64,000 bases of DNA from Rhizophagus clarus. Taxonomy: Eukaryota > Glomeromycota > Glomeromycetes > Glomerales > Glomeraceae. The notes beneath the pieces were generated by a model. That model saw only the letters and a program-made list of their open reading frames with translations, was not told where the DNA came from and made no database searches. A program made the translations under genes and the position numbers. Of the stretch, positions 13,052-26,143 are shown piece by piece; the first letter of the stretch is position 1; every line of letters starts with the position of its first letter. The stretch lies in the NCBI GenBank assembly GCA_015698045.1, contig BLAL01000068.1:186001-250000 (forward strand). Reading direction: 5' to 3'.

Positions 13052-16000
13052 ATGTCTTTTCAAAATAATGTGGATTATTTGAAATATTTAAAAAACAATC
13101 TTAAAAATCGGACTAGTGGAAATGAAGAAATTGATAATTTTATTCAAAAAATGCAATTAAAAATTGAACACTATGATAATATAGTGTTTGAATGGTTACC
13201 GTACAATCAGTTTTATGAAATTAAAGAAACAGGTAGAAATGAGTTTACAACAATTTATTCAGTAATATGGCGAGATGGTCCATTATGTTGGGACGAACAG
13301 AATAACAATTATGTAAGAGTCCCAAATAAAAAAGTTGCCTTAAAACGTTTTCATAACCAACAAAATCCTATCAGTCTCCTGATAAATGAGGTATAAAATT
13401 TTGCATATTTTTCATTTTTATCATAAATTATTTACGTCCCATTTGTGTTTTAGGCTAAAAAATATTCAATAAAGAGATGCGGTCATAAGAATAATGAAAT
13501 ATATGGAATATCTCAAAATCCGAATACATATGATTATATTTTAGTACTAAATAATTCCATAAACCTTGTAAAATGGATGAGTGGAAATAAAAAAATTGAT
13601 GATTTCATTCAAGAAATACAATTAAAAATGAATAGGCGTAATGATACAATATTTGAATGGATTCCATACGATCAGTTTAATGAAATTAAAGAAATTGGCA
13701 AAAATGATTTTATAACAATGTACTCTGCAATATGGAAAAATGGTCCACTATATTATGTTGATCAATATAATATATATGCGAGAGATTTAAATAAAGAAAT
13801 TACTTTGAAATGTTTATATAATTCACACAATGCTATTGACGAGGTTCTAAATGAGGTGTGTCGCAAATTAAAATATATTCCCTGTTTTAAATGATATTTA
13901 TTAACACTTTTACTCATGTTTTAGGCAAGAACATATTTAAATTTTCTTAAAGTACATGGAATAACTCAAGATCCAAACACAGATAACTTTATTTTGGTTT
14001 TTAATTCGATAAGTGGAAATGCAAAAATTGATAATTTCATTCAAGAAATGCAATTAACCACTACATACAGATATGATGATATAGTAATTGAATGGATACC
14101 GTATACTCAATTTGATAAAATTAAAGAGACAGGAAAAAATGGGATCATGACAGTATATTCAGCTGTATGGAAGGATGGTCTATTACGTTGTAGTCATAAA
14201 CAGTGGGGTAATGTTAGAGAAGAATCATTTTTTTATAATTATAACAAACAAATTTATCATGATTTTTATTTATATTTAGGCTAAAAAATATTTATCTGAT
14301 AGAAAATTCTTTGAACCATGTGGAATATCTCAAGATCCATATACAAATGATTTGATTTTGGTTCAAAATAATATTACATGGATAAGTGGAAATAAAAGAA
14401 TTGATGAGTTTATTCAAGAAATGCAATTAAACACTAGCGGAAATGATATAATATTTGAATGGGTACCATATACTCAATTTGATAAATTTAAAGAGACAGG
14501 AAGAAATGGTTCAATGACAGCATATTCGGCTATATGGAAGGATGGTCCATTACGATATTCATATTGGGGTGGTAATGTTAGAGAAGAACCAAATAAAGAA
14601 GTTACTTTAAAATGCTTGCATAACTCTAAAAATCCTGTTGAATTTATAATGGATGAGGTACATTATGTGTGTAAATATTCTTCTCTTTTTTTATATTATG
14701 CTTATCTTTTTTTTATATTTTAGGCCAAAATATATTTATCAAATAAAAATATCTTTGAACCATGTGGAATATCTCAGGATCCATATACAAATAATTTTAT
14801 TTTGATTCAAAAGAATATTACCTGGATTAGTGAAAATGAAAGAATTAATGATTTCATTCAAGAAATGCAATTGAACATTAAATCTTATAATAAAGGTCAT
14901 ATAATATTTGAATGGATACCATATACTCAATTTGATAAAATTAAAGAGACAAGCAAGAATGATTCTATGACAGTATATTCTGCTATATGGAAGGATGGTC
15001 CATTGTATTGCAGATATTCACATAATATTAGAAATGTTCCAAATAAAGAAGTTACTTTAAAATGCTTACATAACTCACAAAATCCTATTGAGTTTGTGAT
15101 AAATGAGGTATACCATTTTTACAAATATTCCTTTCTTTATTTTTTTTTATATAACAAATTTATTATTTTTATTTATATTTCAGGCTAAAAAATATTTATC
15201 AAATAAAATAATCATTGAACCATGTGGAATATCCCAAAATCCATGTACAAATGATTTTGTTTTGGTTCAAAATAATATTACATGGATAAGTGGAAATAAA
15301 GAAATTGATGATTTTATTTGTAAAATGCAATTAAACACTAAATCATATGATATAATATTTGAATGGATACCATATACTCAATTTGATATAGTTAAAAAAA
15401 CAGGCGAGAATGAGTCTATGATAGCATATTCAGCTATATGGAAGGATGGTCCATTGTATTGCAGATATTCACATAATATTAGAAATGTTCCAAATAAAGA
15501 AGTTACTTTAAAATGCTTACGTAACTAACAAAATCCTATTGAGTTTGTTATAAATGAGGTATGCCATTCTTACAAATATTTCTTTATTTTTTTTTTATAT
15601 ATAACAAATTTATTATTTTTATTTATATTCAGGCTAAAAAATATTTATCAAATAAAGGAGTCTTTGAACCATGTGGAATATCCCAAAATTCATGTACAAA
15701 TGATTTTATTTTGGTTCAAAATAATATTACATGGATAAGTGGAAATAAAGAAATTGATGATTTTATTCATGAAATGCAATTAAACACTAAATCATATGAA
15801 ATAATATTTGAATGGATACCATATACTCAATTTGATATAGTTAAAAAAACAGGCGGGAATGAGTCTATGATAGCATATTCAGCTATATGGAAGGATGGTC
15901 CATTGTACTGCAAATATTCACATAATATTAGAAATGTTCCAAATAAAGAAGTTACTTTAAAATGCTTACATAACTCGCAAAATCCTATTGAGTTTGTTAT

Positions 16001-19000
16001 AAATGAGGTATGCCATTTTTACAAATATTTCTTTATTTTTTTTTTATATATAACAAATTTATCATTTTTATTTATATTCAGGCTAAAAAATATTTATCAA
16101 ATAAAGGAGACTTTGAACCATGTGGAATATCCCAAAATTCATGTACAAATGATTTTATTTTGGTTCAAAATAATATTACATGGATAAGTGGAAATAAAGA
16201 AATTGATGATTTTATTCATGAAATGCAATTAAACACTAAATCATATGATATAATATTTGAATGGATACCATATACTCAATTTGATATAGTTAAAAAAACA
16301 GGCGAGAATGAGTCTATGATAGCATATTCAGCTATATGGAAGGATGGTCCATTGTATTATGATTATTATCAGAATAATACACGAAAATATTCAAATAAAG
16401 AAGTTACTTTAAAATGTATACATAACTCACAAAATCCTATTGAGTTTGTTATAAATGAGGTATGCCATTTTTACAAATATTTCTTTATTTTTTTTTTTTA
16501 TATATTTATCATTTTTATTTATATTTCAGGCTAAAAAATATTTATCAAATAAAAAAATCTTTGAACTATGTGGAATATCTCAAAATCCATATACAAATGA
16601 ATTTATTTTGGTTCAAAATAATATTAGGTGGATAAGTGAAAATGAAGAAATTAATGATTGTATTCAAGAAATGCAATTAAATACTAGTAAATATGATAAA
16701 ATGATATTTGAATGGATACCATACACTCAATTTGATAAAATTAAAGAAACAGGCAAGAACGAGTCTATGACAGCATATTCAGCTATATGGAAGGATGGTC
16801 CATTGCATTATATCGATCATTCACCATGGAATTTTTCTAGAAAAGATTCAAATAAAGAAGTTACTTTAAAATGTATACATAACTCACAAGATGTTATTGA
16901 ATTGGTGATTGATAAGATATAATATTTTTATAGTGTTTCATCTCTATTTTTAAATAATATATTTATTTTTTTTACTTATATTCTAGGCTAAAAAATATAT
17001 ATCAAATAGAAAAATCTTTGAACCATATGGAATATCTCAAAATCCACATACAAATGAATTTATTTTGGTTCAAAATGATATTACATGGATAAGTGGAAAT
17101 AAAGAATTGATGATTTTATTCAAGAAATGCAATTAAATACTAGTAAATATGATAAAATGATATTTGAATGGATACCATACACTCAATTTGATAAAATTAA
17201 AGAAACAGGCAAGAACGAGTCTATGACAGCATATTCAGCTATATGGAAGGATGGTCCATTGCATTATATCGATCATCCACCATGGAATTTTTCTAGAAAA
17301 GATTCAAATAAAGAAGTTACTTTAAAATGTATTCACAACTCACAAAATCATATTGAATTTGTAATAGATAAGGTACAACATTTTTATAGTATTTTCTTTC
17401 CTATTATAAATACTAATATATATTTATTTTTTTACTTATATTTAGGCTAAAAAATATTTATCAAATAAAAAAATCTTTGAACTATATGGAATATCTCAAA
17501 ATCCATATACAAATGAATTTATTTTTGTTCAAAATAATATTATATGGATGAATGGAAATAAAAGAATTGATGATTTCATTCAAGATATGCAATCAAATAC
17601 TGAATCTGGTAATATAATATTTGAATGGATACCATATACTCAATTTGATAAAGTTGAAAAAATAGACAAAAAAGGATTAATAACATATTCAGCTATTTGG
17701 AAAGATGGTCCTCTATACTATAAATATTTACAGGGCAATGCTAGGGAAGAATCAAATAAAGAAATTACTTTAAAATTCTTACATAATTTACAAGATCCTA
17801 TTGGATTTGCAATAAATGAGGTATGGCATTTTATTATATCATCTTCTTGTTATATGATAAATTCATCATTTTCTTTATATTTTAGGCTAAAAAGTATTTG
17901 TCAAATGAAAAAATCTTCAAACTATATGGTATATCTCAAAATCCATATACAAATGAATTTATTTTGGTTCATCCGCGAATAAGTGGAAATAAAAGGATTG
18001 ATGATTTCATTCAAGATATGCAATCAAACACTAAATATGGAGATATAATATTTGAATGGGTACCATATATTCAATTTGATAAAATTGAAGAAATGGACAA
18101 AAATGGATCCATAACAACATATTCAGCTATATGGAAGGATGGACCATTATATTATAAATATTCTCGAGATGATACTAGAATAGATTCAAATAAAGAAGTT
18201 ACTTTAAAATACCTACACAACTCACAAAATCGTGTTGAACGTGTAATCAATGAGGTATATCATTTTTGCAAATATAATTCTCTTCTTATAATATATTTAT
18301 CTTTTTTTATTTATTTTTATTTAGGTTAAAAAATATTTATCAAAAAAATTTTCTGGAGATGCTATCTTTGCGCTATGTGGAATATCTCAAAATCCATATA
18401 CAAATGAATTTATATTGGTTCAAAATAATATTATATGGATAAGTGGGAATGAAGAAATTGATGATTTTGTTCAAGAAATGCAATTAAATACTAAATACAG
18501 TGATATAATATTTGAATGGATACCGTACAATCAGTTTAATAAAATTAAAGAAATAGGTAAAGGTGGTTTTGTTACAATATTTTCAGCAGTGTGGAAAAAT
18601 GGCCCAATAAAGAAACAGCAAAATGGAAATTATACAAGAGATTCAAATTCAAAAGTCATTTTAAAATGTCTAGACAGTTCACAAAATCCTATTGCAGATA
18701 TAATAAATAAGGTATAATATTCTTCCAAATTTTCTTTTTTTTTAATGAGATATTTATCTTCGTTTTTATAATTTAGGCTGGGAAATATTTTAATAAAGGA
18801 TTTTGTGGAAAAGTATTTAAACTGTTTGGAATATCTCAAAATCCAGTCACAAATGACTTTATTTTGGTTCAAAATAATGATAACATTACCTGGACAAGTG
18901 GTAATGAAAAAATTGATGATTTCATTCAAAAAATGCAAACAGAAACTAATGGTGCATCATTATTTGAGTGGATACCATACTGTACAATCAATTTAATAGA

Positions 19001-20533
19001 ATCATAGAAATAGGTAAAGATGACCTTACAACAGATTATTCAGCCATATGGAAGGATGGTCCAATAGAATATAAAGATGAGTTAAAAAAATATTCAAGAT
19101 GGCCAAATAAAATAGTTGTTTTGAAATGCATACATAACTCGCAAAATCATATTGAATTTGTAATAAATGAGGTATATCATTTTACAATTATTCTTCTCAG
19201 CTTTTTATAATAATATATATTTACATTTGTTTATATTTAGGCTGAAAAATATGCAATAAAAGAATTTTATAGAAAAATATTTATCTCATATGGAATATCT
19301 CAAAATCCATATACAAATGACTTTATTTTGGTTCAAAATAATAGCATTGCCTGGACGAGTGGTAATGAAAAAATTGATGATTTCATTCAAAAAGTACAAG
19401 CAGAAACTAATGATACATTATTTGAGTGGATACCATACAATCAGTTTAATAAAATTAAAAAAATAGGTAAAGGAGGTTTTGCTACAATATACACGGCTAT
19501 CTGGAGGAATGGTCCATTGAAGGAACAGCGGAATGGCAATTATACAAGAAGTGAAAATGAAAAGGTTGCTTTAAAATGTTTAGATAATTCACAAAATCTT
19601 ACTAATGAATTACTAAATGAGGTATAAATTTTCTTATTAGTTTTATTAAATATGTTGATAATACGTTTTTATTTATATATTATAATATTTTAATAGGTAA
19701 AAGCATATTCAATTAGATTGATTGATAATAGTAATATTTTAAAAATATATGGAATGTCTCAAGATCCAAATACAAAAGATTATATTATTATTCTTTACTA
19801 TGCAGAAGGTGGAAACTTTAATAATTGGATAAATGCAAATGAAAATTTTAAATATTTTAGTTGGAAAAAGAAGATAAGAACACTGTATTTTATTGCACGT
19901 GGTCTTAAAGAAATTCATAGAAAAAAGATGGCTCATCATGATTTTCATACAGGAAATATATTATTTAATAGTCCATTTATGGAAAAATATGTTAACAGAA
20001 CATATATTTCAGATATGGGATTATGTAGAAGAATTGGCGAAAACAACCAAAATAATATTTATGGTGTTATGCCTTATGTAGCTCCTGAAGTACTAAGAGG
20101 AAGACCTTATACCCAAGCATCAGATATCTATAGTTTTGGTATGATGATGTATTTTGTGGCAACTGGAAGACAGCCTTTTGATAATTGTGCGCATGATCAT
20201 ATTTTAGCATTAGATATATGCAAGGGAACTAGACCTGAATTAAAAGAGCAAGAAGCACCAAAAAGCTATATTAACTTAATGAGGAAATGTTGGAATTCAA
20301 ATCCCCATAATAGACCTAATGTAACTAAGTTATATCAATCACTATGGTCAATTAACATAAATGATTCAGAAATTGAAAGAGCAGAGAACTATAGGAATCT
20401 ACATCTTACTTCTTTAATGGAAAGTAGACAAACAGCCACTCATCCTCAAGCTATTTATACATCTCGATTACTTAACCCTTTTACAAAAGATCTTCAAAAT
20501 TCAGAATGCTTAGACTGCGCAATCTTAGATTAG
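13052..20533 (+). CDS. Kinase gene with 15 tandem N-lobe modules and one C-lobe
   Basis: Sixteen exons: 13052-13390, 13454-13855, 13925-14279?, 14280-14657, 14724-15107, 15184-15558, 15633-16007, 16082-16459, 16530-16916, 16987-17372, 17446-17820, 17886-18254, 18325-18711, 18777-19171, 19241-19621, 19697-20533. Intact exons are all phase 0, end in an (N)E/K codon before GT and mostly begin AKKY. Each encodes alpha-C/beta4/beta5-like sequence (YGISQNP.T.DFILV), a linker (SGNKEIDDFIQEMQL), then beta1-beta3 with FEWIPY.QF, a Gly-loop equivalent, YSAIWKDGP and the VTLK lysine. Only exons 13 and 15 keep GKGGF. Exon 16 supplies hinge and C-lobe: HHDFHTGN, SDMGL, APE. Exons 3, 6, 9, 10 and 14 carry lesions, so the full frame is not intact; skipping them would restore it. 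Exons 15-16 alone encode one complete kinase. Confidence 0.75.
13925..14279 (+). other. Module 3: deletion of beta3 region and splice donor
   Basis: After GNVREE the sequence jumps straight into intron-like sequence resembling the other introns and then tatatttag. The part encoding NKEVTLKCLHNSQNP and the GT donor is missing. A weak phase-0 donor (gttaga, 14212) is the only visible alternative. Confidence 0.65.
15184..15558 (+). other. Module 6: in-frame stop
   Basis: Sister modules read cataactcacaa (HNSQ); here it is cgtaactaacaa, giving TAA at 15526-15528, 30 bases before an intact donor. Skipping this 375-base exon would keep the frame. Confidence 0.75.
15184..16529 (+). repeat. Recent 449-bp tandem triplication of exon plus intron
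   Basis: Exons 6, 7 and 8 start at 15184, 15633 and 16082 (period 449), and the next at 16530 (448). The introns between them are almost letter-identical as well, so whole exon-intron units were duplicated recently. Exons 9 and 10 form a second, similar pair (period 457). Confidence 0.8.
16530..16916 (+). other. Module 9: splice donor lost
   Basis: The exon end gataag is followed by atataata where the sister module has gtacaaca. The GT donor is gone and read-through stops two codons later (DKI then TAA). Confidence 0.7.
16987..17372 (+). other. Module 10: one-base deletion
   Basis: Sister modules read aataaagaaattgatgat; here one A is missing (aataaagaattgatgat, near 17105), shifting the frame inside SGNKEIDDF. 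The exon is 386 bases instead of 387. Confidence 0.75.
18777..19171 (+). other. Module 14: five-base insertion
   Basis: Where the family has ccatacaatcagttt the sequence reads ccatactgtacaatcaattt near 18980, an extra five bases that shift the frame in PYNQFN. Exon length is 395, not a multiple of three. Confidence 0.7.
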
Positions 20534-20674
20534 ATATGAATGAAGCATAATATAAATAATTTTTTGCAAATTTTTATTTTTTTTTCAATTGAAGTATATA
20601 TACACTATATTTATATTTAGAAATTTAACTTTTAAAGAAGTATAATTATGTATTCACCATATATACGTTTTTTT
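20534..20674. other. 3' flank of the 15-module kinase gene
   Basis: Begins with the same bases after the stop as at 597 (atatgaatgaagcat). No gene. Confidence 0.5.
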
Positions 20675-20750
20675 GTCAACATTGATTATAAAGAGTATTG
20701 TAAATGTAGGTATCATTTTACATAAATAATCAATTTGTAATTGTGCAAAT
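20675..20750 (+). terminator. Second copy of the conserved kinase 3' block
   Basis: caacattgattata, agagtattgtaaatgta and cataaataat...caatttgtaattg match 702-780 in order. Here the AATAAA is reduced to aaataat. Confidence 0.45.
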
Positions 20751-21591
20751 TTATACTATAAATTATTTCAAAAATATTTCCGCATATTGTAATTGGAATT
20801 AGTGCTTTCATAAAATGAACGACCGCCAAGCTTATGATCATCAAGCTTAACAAACTCAATTAAATTGACAATTCTGGTATATAATTATTTTATATTTTAA
20901 AATTACTTGTGATTTTTTTTAGTTATAATCTAATCATGATCACAAAGTGCTAAAAAAAATGGTATAAAACACGACTTAAATTAGATGCGCTTAATTAAAT
21001 TATGAATAATTTTATATTTGCGATTGGTGTCACAATTCAATTTCTGTTATTTTTTTTGTATATATCGATAGTTATGCAATCAGTTAGTTAGACCGTGAAT
21101 TAAAAATAAAATCCAAAATTTTCAGTAGTCTATCTTGTAATATTCAAAATAGAATTACATTCACCGAACGCTAAAAAAGAAAAAAAAATAATTTTTTTTT
21201 TTTTAACTATCTCGCTTTAAGGACGACCGTCAGCCTGTTTGTCACGTGACTGACGTTATCATCGCGATTCAACATTATCTATAGCAGATAGTACCACCTG
21301 TAAAAATAAAAATAAAACTATAGCAGATAGCAAACGATTAGCTTAACGCAACCAGCATATCTGTATGCCTTCCAAAGAAACCGATTAGCTAACGTCCTCC
21401 TGAAGGTATAAAAAAATAAATTTGTAATCATTTATTTTATCAATTACTTGGTTGAGTAATGTAATTTTATAATCTGGTTATTATCCAATTTACGCTAACC
21501 AAAAATTGTTACCATATTAAGCACATGAAAATATTTAAAAGATAGTTCCTGTAGTACGGACAATAAAGGTTAATCTAAAATTTAAATTCCA
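20751..21591. other. Gene-free spacer between the two kinase arrays
   Basis: No open frame or structured repeat that I can support. Confidence 0.5.
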
Positions 21592-21739
21592 GGTGCGTAA
21601 GATCTACGCAAAACTCTAATAGTTCGAAACGGTCTAACCATAAATAATTATTATGTATTAATGTCATATGCGCCGATGATCATTTATATAGTTTATCCGG
21701 AAAAATTTTTTTTTTTTTTTTAAGCCCGTTTCAACAATA
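21592..21739 (+). promoter_or_regulatory. Probable promoter/leader of the 8-module kinase gene
   Basis: Contains agatctacgcaaaac, ggtctaaccataaa, catatgcgcc, the TATA-like catttatata (21681-21690) and a T-run before the ATG. The same words occur in order at 2400-2543 and partly at 10745 and 12950, pointing to an inherited regulatory region. Confidence 0.45.
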
Positions 21740-24700
21740 ATGACGTCTTTTCAGGAACGTGTGGATTGTTTAAAATATTTAAAGAGTAATTCTACAAATT
21801 GGACCAGTGGAAATGAAGAAATTGATAATTTCATTCAAGAAATGCAATTAAAAATTGGTTACCATGACGATGATATAATATTTGAATGGATACCATATAA
21901 TCAATTTTATGATATTAAAGAAGTAAGTAAAAACGGTTTTATAACCATATATTCAGTAATATGGAGAGATGGTCCATTATATTGGGATAAACAGAATAAT
22001 AAATATACAAGAGTTCCAAATAAAAATGTTGCGTTAAAACGTCTACATAACTCGCAATATCTTATAAATTTTCTAATAGACGAGGTAATATAATTTCTGT
22101 GTAATATACTGTATATATATTATTAGTATAATATAATTAATTTTATTTATTTATATAATTTAGGCTAAAAAATATTCAACAGATAAACTTGGACATGAGA
22201 TCAATGAAATATATGGAATATCTCAAATCCCGGATACAAATGATTATATTTTTGTTCTAAATAATTCCGTAAGCCTCGTAAAATGGACAAGTGGATTTAA
22301 AAAAATTGATGATTTCATTCAAGAAGCGCAATTAAAAATAAATAAATGTGATGATATAATCTTTGAATGGATACCATACAGCCAGTTTGACGAAATTAAA
22401 GAGATGTGCAAAAATAACTTTATGACAATATGTTCAGCAATATGGAAGAATGGTCCATTGGGTTATGTTGATCGATATAATACATATTCGAGGGATTCAA
22501 ATAAAAAAATTACTTTAAAATGTTTACACAAATCTCAGAATACTATTGAAAAAGTTCTAAATAAGGTGTGATATTTTTAAATATTTCATATTTTTTTTTT
22601 TTAAAAAAAAAAAAAATATAGATAAAATATTAATCTCTTTTATTTATATTTTAGGCAAGAATATATTCAAAGATTCTTGACATATACGGAATATCTCAAA
22701 ACCCAGCTACGAATGATTTTATTTTAGTTATAAATAGTATTACCTGGACAAGTGGCAATAAAAAAATTGATGATCTTGTTCAAGATATTCAATTAAACAA
22801 CAAGTATGATGGCATAGTATTCGAATGGATATCATATGATCGATTTGATAAAATTAAAGAGAAATGCAATTATGGTACTATAACAGAATATTCAGCAATA
22901 TGGAAAGATGGTCCATTATATTATAAAAGAGATCCAAATCAAGAAGTTGTTTTAAAATGTTTACACGATTCTCAAAATTTCATTGATTTTCTAATTAAGA
23001 AGGTAAAATTTTTTTTACAAATATTTTTTCTTAAAATATATATTTATATCTTTGTCTTTATATATATAGGTTAAGATGTATATGAAAAATTATAGATATG
23101 ATAATTTCCTTAAATTATATGGTATATCTCAAAATCCAGATACGAAGGATTATATTTTCGTTCAAAATAATTCCATAAACTGGATAAGTAAAAATGAAGG
23201 AATTGATGATTTCATTCAAGAAATGCAATTAAAAACTCATGACTTTGCTACTAAAGTATTTGAATGGATACCATACATTCAATTTGATGAAATTAAAGAA
23301 ATATGTAAAAATAAGTCTGTATCAGTATATTCAGCTATATGGAAAGATGGTCCATTATATAATAAATTATATGAAAGAGATTCAAATAAAAAAGTTATTT
23401 TAAAATGTCTACATAATTTACAAAATCCTCTTGAATCCTTAACAAATAAGGTATGACATTTCCATACATTTTGAATGTTTCTTTGGTACACTTTATTTAT
23501 TTCTTTTATTTTAGGCGAAAGTATATTCAAAGATTCTTAATATACATGGAATATCTCAAAATCCAGTTTCAAATGATTTTATTTTAGTTTTAAATAATAT
23601 TATTACCTGGGAAAGTGGAAATAAAGTAATTGACGATTTTATTCAAGAAATGCAATTAAAATTTAATGATTTGTTATTTGAATGGATACTATACAATCAG
23701 TTTAATGAAATTAAAAAAATAGGCGAAAGTAGTTCTGTTACGATATATTCTGCAATATGGAAAGATGGTCCGATATGCAAGAAAAATCAACATAATGGAA
23801 ATCATACTAAATATGCTAGAGATTCACCAAATAAAGAAGTTATATTAAAATGTTTACATAACTTGCAAGATCCTGTTGAATTTGTCATCATAGATGAGGT
23901 ATATTATTTTCGAAAAATATTTTTAATTATTTCTTATATAATTAATTTATTTATTTTTTTTATTTGTATTTCAGGCTAAAAAACATTTAATGAAAGAAAT
24001 TGATAGAAAAATGTTTAAACCATATGGAATATCTCGAGATCCAGATACAAATAATTTGATTTTAGTTTTAGGTAGTATTACCTGGGAAAATGGTGATAAA
24101 ATAATTGATGATTTTATTCGAGAAATGCGATTAAACAATAAATTGAATGATATAATATTTGAATGGATACCATACAATCATTTTAACGAAATTAAAGAAG
24201 TAGATAAAGGTGAATTTGCTACAATATTTTCAGCAATATGGAGATATGGTCCATTGAAGAAACAGCTGAGTGGAGATTATGCAAGAGATTCAAACAAGGA
24301 TGTTAGTTTAAAATGTTTACATAGTTCTGAAGATCCTATTGAATATGTAATTAATGAGATACTATTTTTACAAGTATTCTTAACTTTTTAATGTATAATA
24401 TATTTATCTTTTTTGTTTATATTTTTATAGGTTAAAAAATATTTAACAGGAGAATCCAATAAAAAAGTCTTTAAACCGTACGGAATATCTCAAAATCCCG
24501 GTACAAATGAATTTATCTTGGTATTAAATAATATTGCTTGGACGAGTGGAAACAAAAAAATTGATAATTTTATTCAAGAAATGCAATTAAAATTTAATGA
24601 TTTGTTATTTGAATGGATACCACACAATCAGTTTAATGAAATTAAAGAAATAAACAAAAATAATTCTACTACAATATGTTTAGCAATATGGAAAGACGGT

Positions 24701-26143
24701 CCAATATATAAAAATCAGCGAATTGGAAATTATACAAGAGATTCAAACAAAGAAGTTATTTTAAGATGTTTACATAACTCAAATGATTTCGTTGACTCTG
24801 TTATAAAAGAAGTATGTTATTTTTACAAATATATTTTTTTAGTATATAATATATTTATAAAACTTTTACTTATATTTTAGGCCAGAAAATATTTGGTAAA
24901 AGAGATTGATAGAAAAATCTTTAAACCATATGGATTATCTCAAAATCCAGATACGAATGATTTTATTTTAATTTTAAGTAATATCACCTGGACAAGTGGA
25001 AATAAAATTATTGATGATTTTATTCAAGAAGCACAATTAAGAATTAATAATCCATTATTTGAATGGATACCATACAATCAGTTTGACGAAATTAAAAAGA
25101 TAGGTAAAGGTGGTTTTTCTACTATATATTCAGCAATATGGAAGAATGGTCCATTATGTAACAAAAATCAGTGGAATGGAAGTTATGAAAGAGATTCGAA
25201 TAAGGTAGTTGTTTTAAAATATTTGGATAATCCACAGAATTTACATAATCTTATTAACGAATTTATAAATAAGGTATAAATTTTTTTATCTATGATATTT
25301 ATAATTTATATTTAATAATAATATTAAATATTTTGATAGGTTAAAGCATACTTAACAAATATGATTAACAATGATAATATCTTAAAAATGTATGGAATAT
25401 CTCAAGATCCAAATACAAAAAATTATATCATTGTTCTTTACTATGCAGAAGGTGGTGATTTTAACAATTGGATAAGTGTAAATGAAAATTTCAACCATTT
25501 CAGTTGGAAAAAGAAGTTAACAATATTATTTGACATTGCATGTAGTCTTAAATATATTCATGGAAAAAATATGTTTCATCATAATTTTCATACGGGAAAT
25601 ATATTATTTAATACTCCAGTTATAGGAGAATATGTCAACAAAACATATATTTCAGATACGGGATTATATGGAGAAATTGTTAATAAAGATAAAACAAAAA
25701 TTTATGGAATTATACCTTATGTAGCCCCTGAAGTATTAAAGGGAAGTCCTTATACTCAAGCAGCAGATATCTATAGCTTTGGTATGATTATGTATTTCGT
25801 GGCAACGGGTAGACAACCTTTTAATAATTGTGCACATGATCATAATTTAGTATTAAATATATATAAAGGAATTAGGCCTGAATTAAATGAATCAGAAGCA
25901 CCGAAAAGTTATGTTGATTTAATGGAAAAGTGTTTAGATTCAATTCCAAATAATAGGCCAAATATAACCGGGTTATGTCAATCACTTTGGTCTATTAGTA
26001 TCAGTAATTCAGAAATTGAAAAAGCAGAGAATTACAGAAATTCGCACCTTTCTTCCCTAATGGAAAGTAGACAAATACCCAATCATTCTCAAGCTATTTA
26101 TACATCTCGGCTACTTAATTCTTTTACAAGAGAACTGCAATAA
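21740..26143 (+). CDS. Kinase-like gene with 8 tandem N-lobe modules; likely pseudokinase
   Basis: Nine phase-0 exons: 21740-22084, 22164-22565, 22655-23002, 23070-23450, 23515-23898, 23975-24358 (or 24373), 24431-24811, 24881-25273, 25340-26143. They join to about 1,278 residues without a stop if exon 6 uses the downstream donor at 24374, because the usual GT after aatgag has become AT. Module content is as in the neighbour at 13052: YGISQNP, IDDFIQE, FEWIPY, YSAIWKDGP and an invariant beta3 Lys. Only exon 8, next to the C-lobe, keeps GKGGF. In exon 9 the catalytic loop is HHNFHTGN, so the HRD Asp is Asn, and the DFG equivalent is SDTGL. APE and the later C-lobe are intact. By family knowledge loss of that Asp removes normal phosphotransfer; binding or scaffold function is inference. 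Confidence 0.8.
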
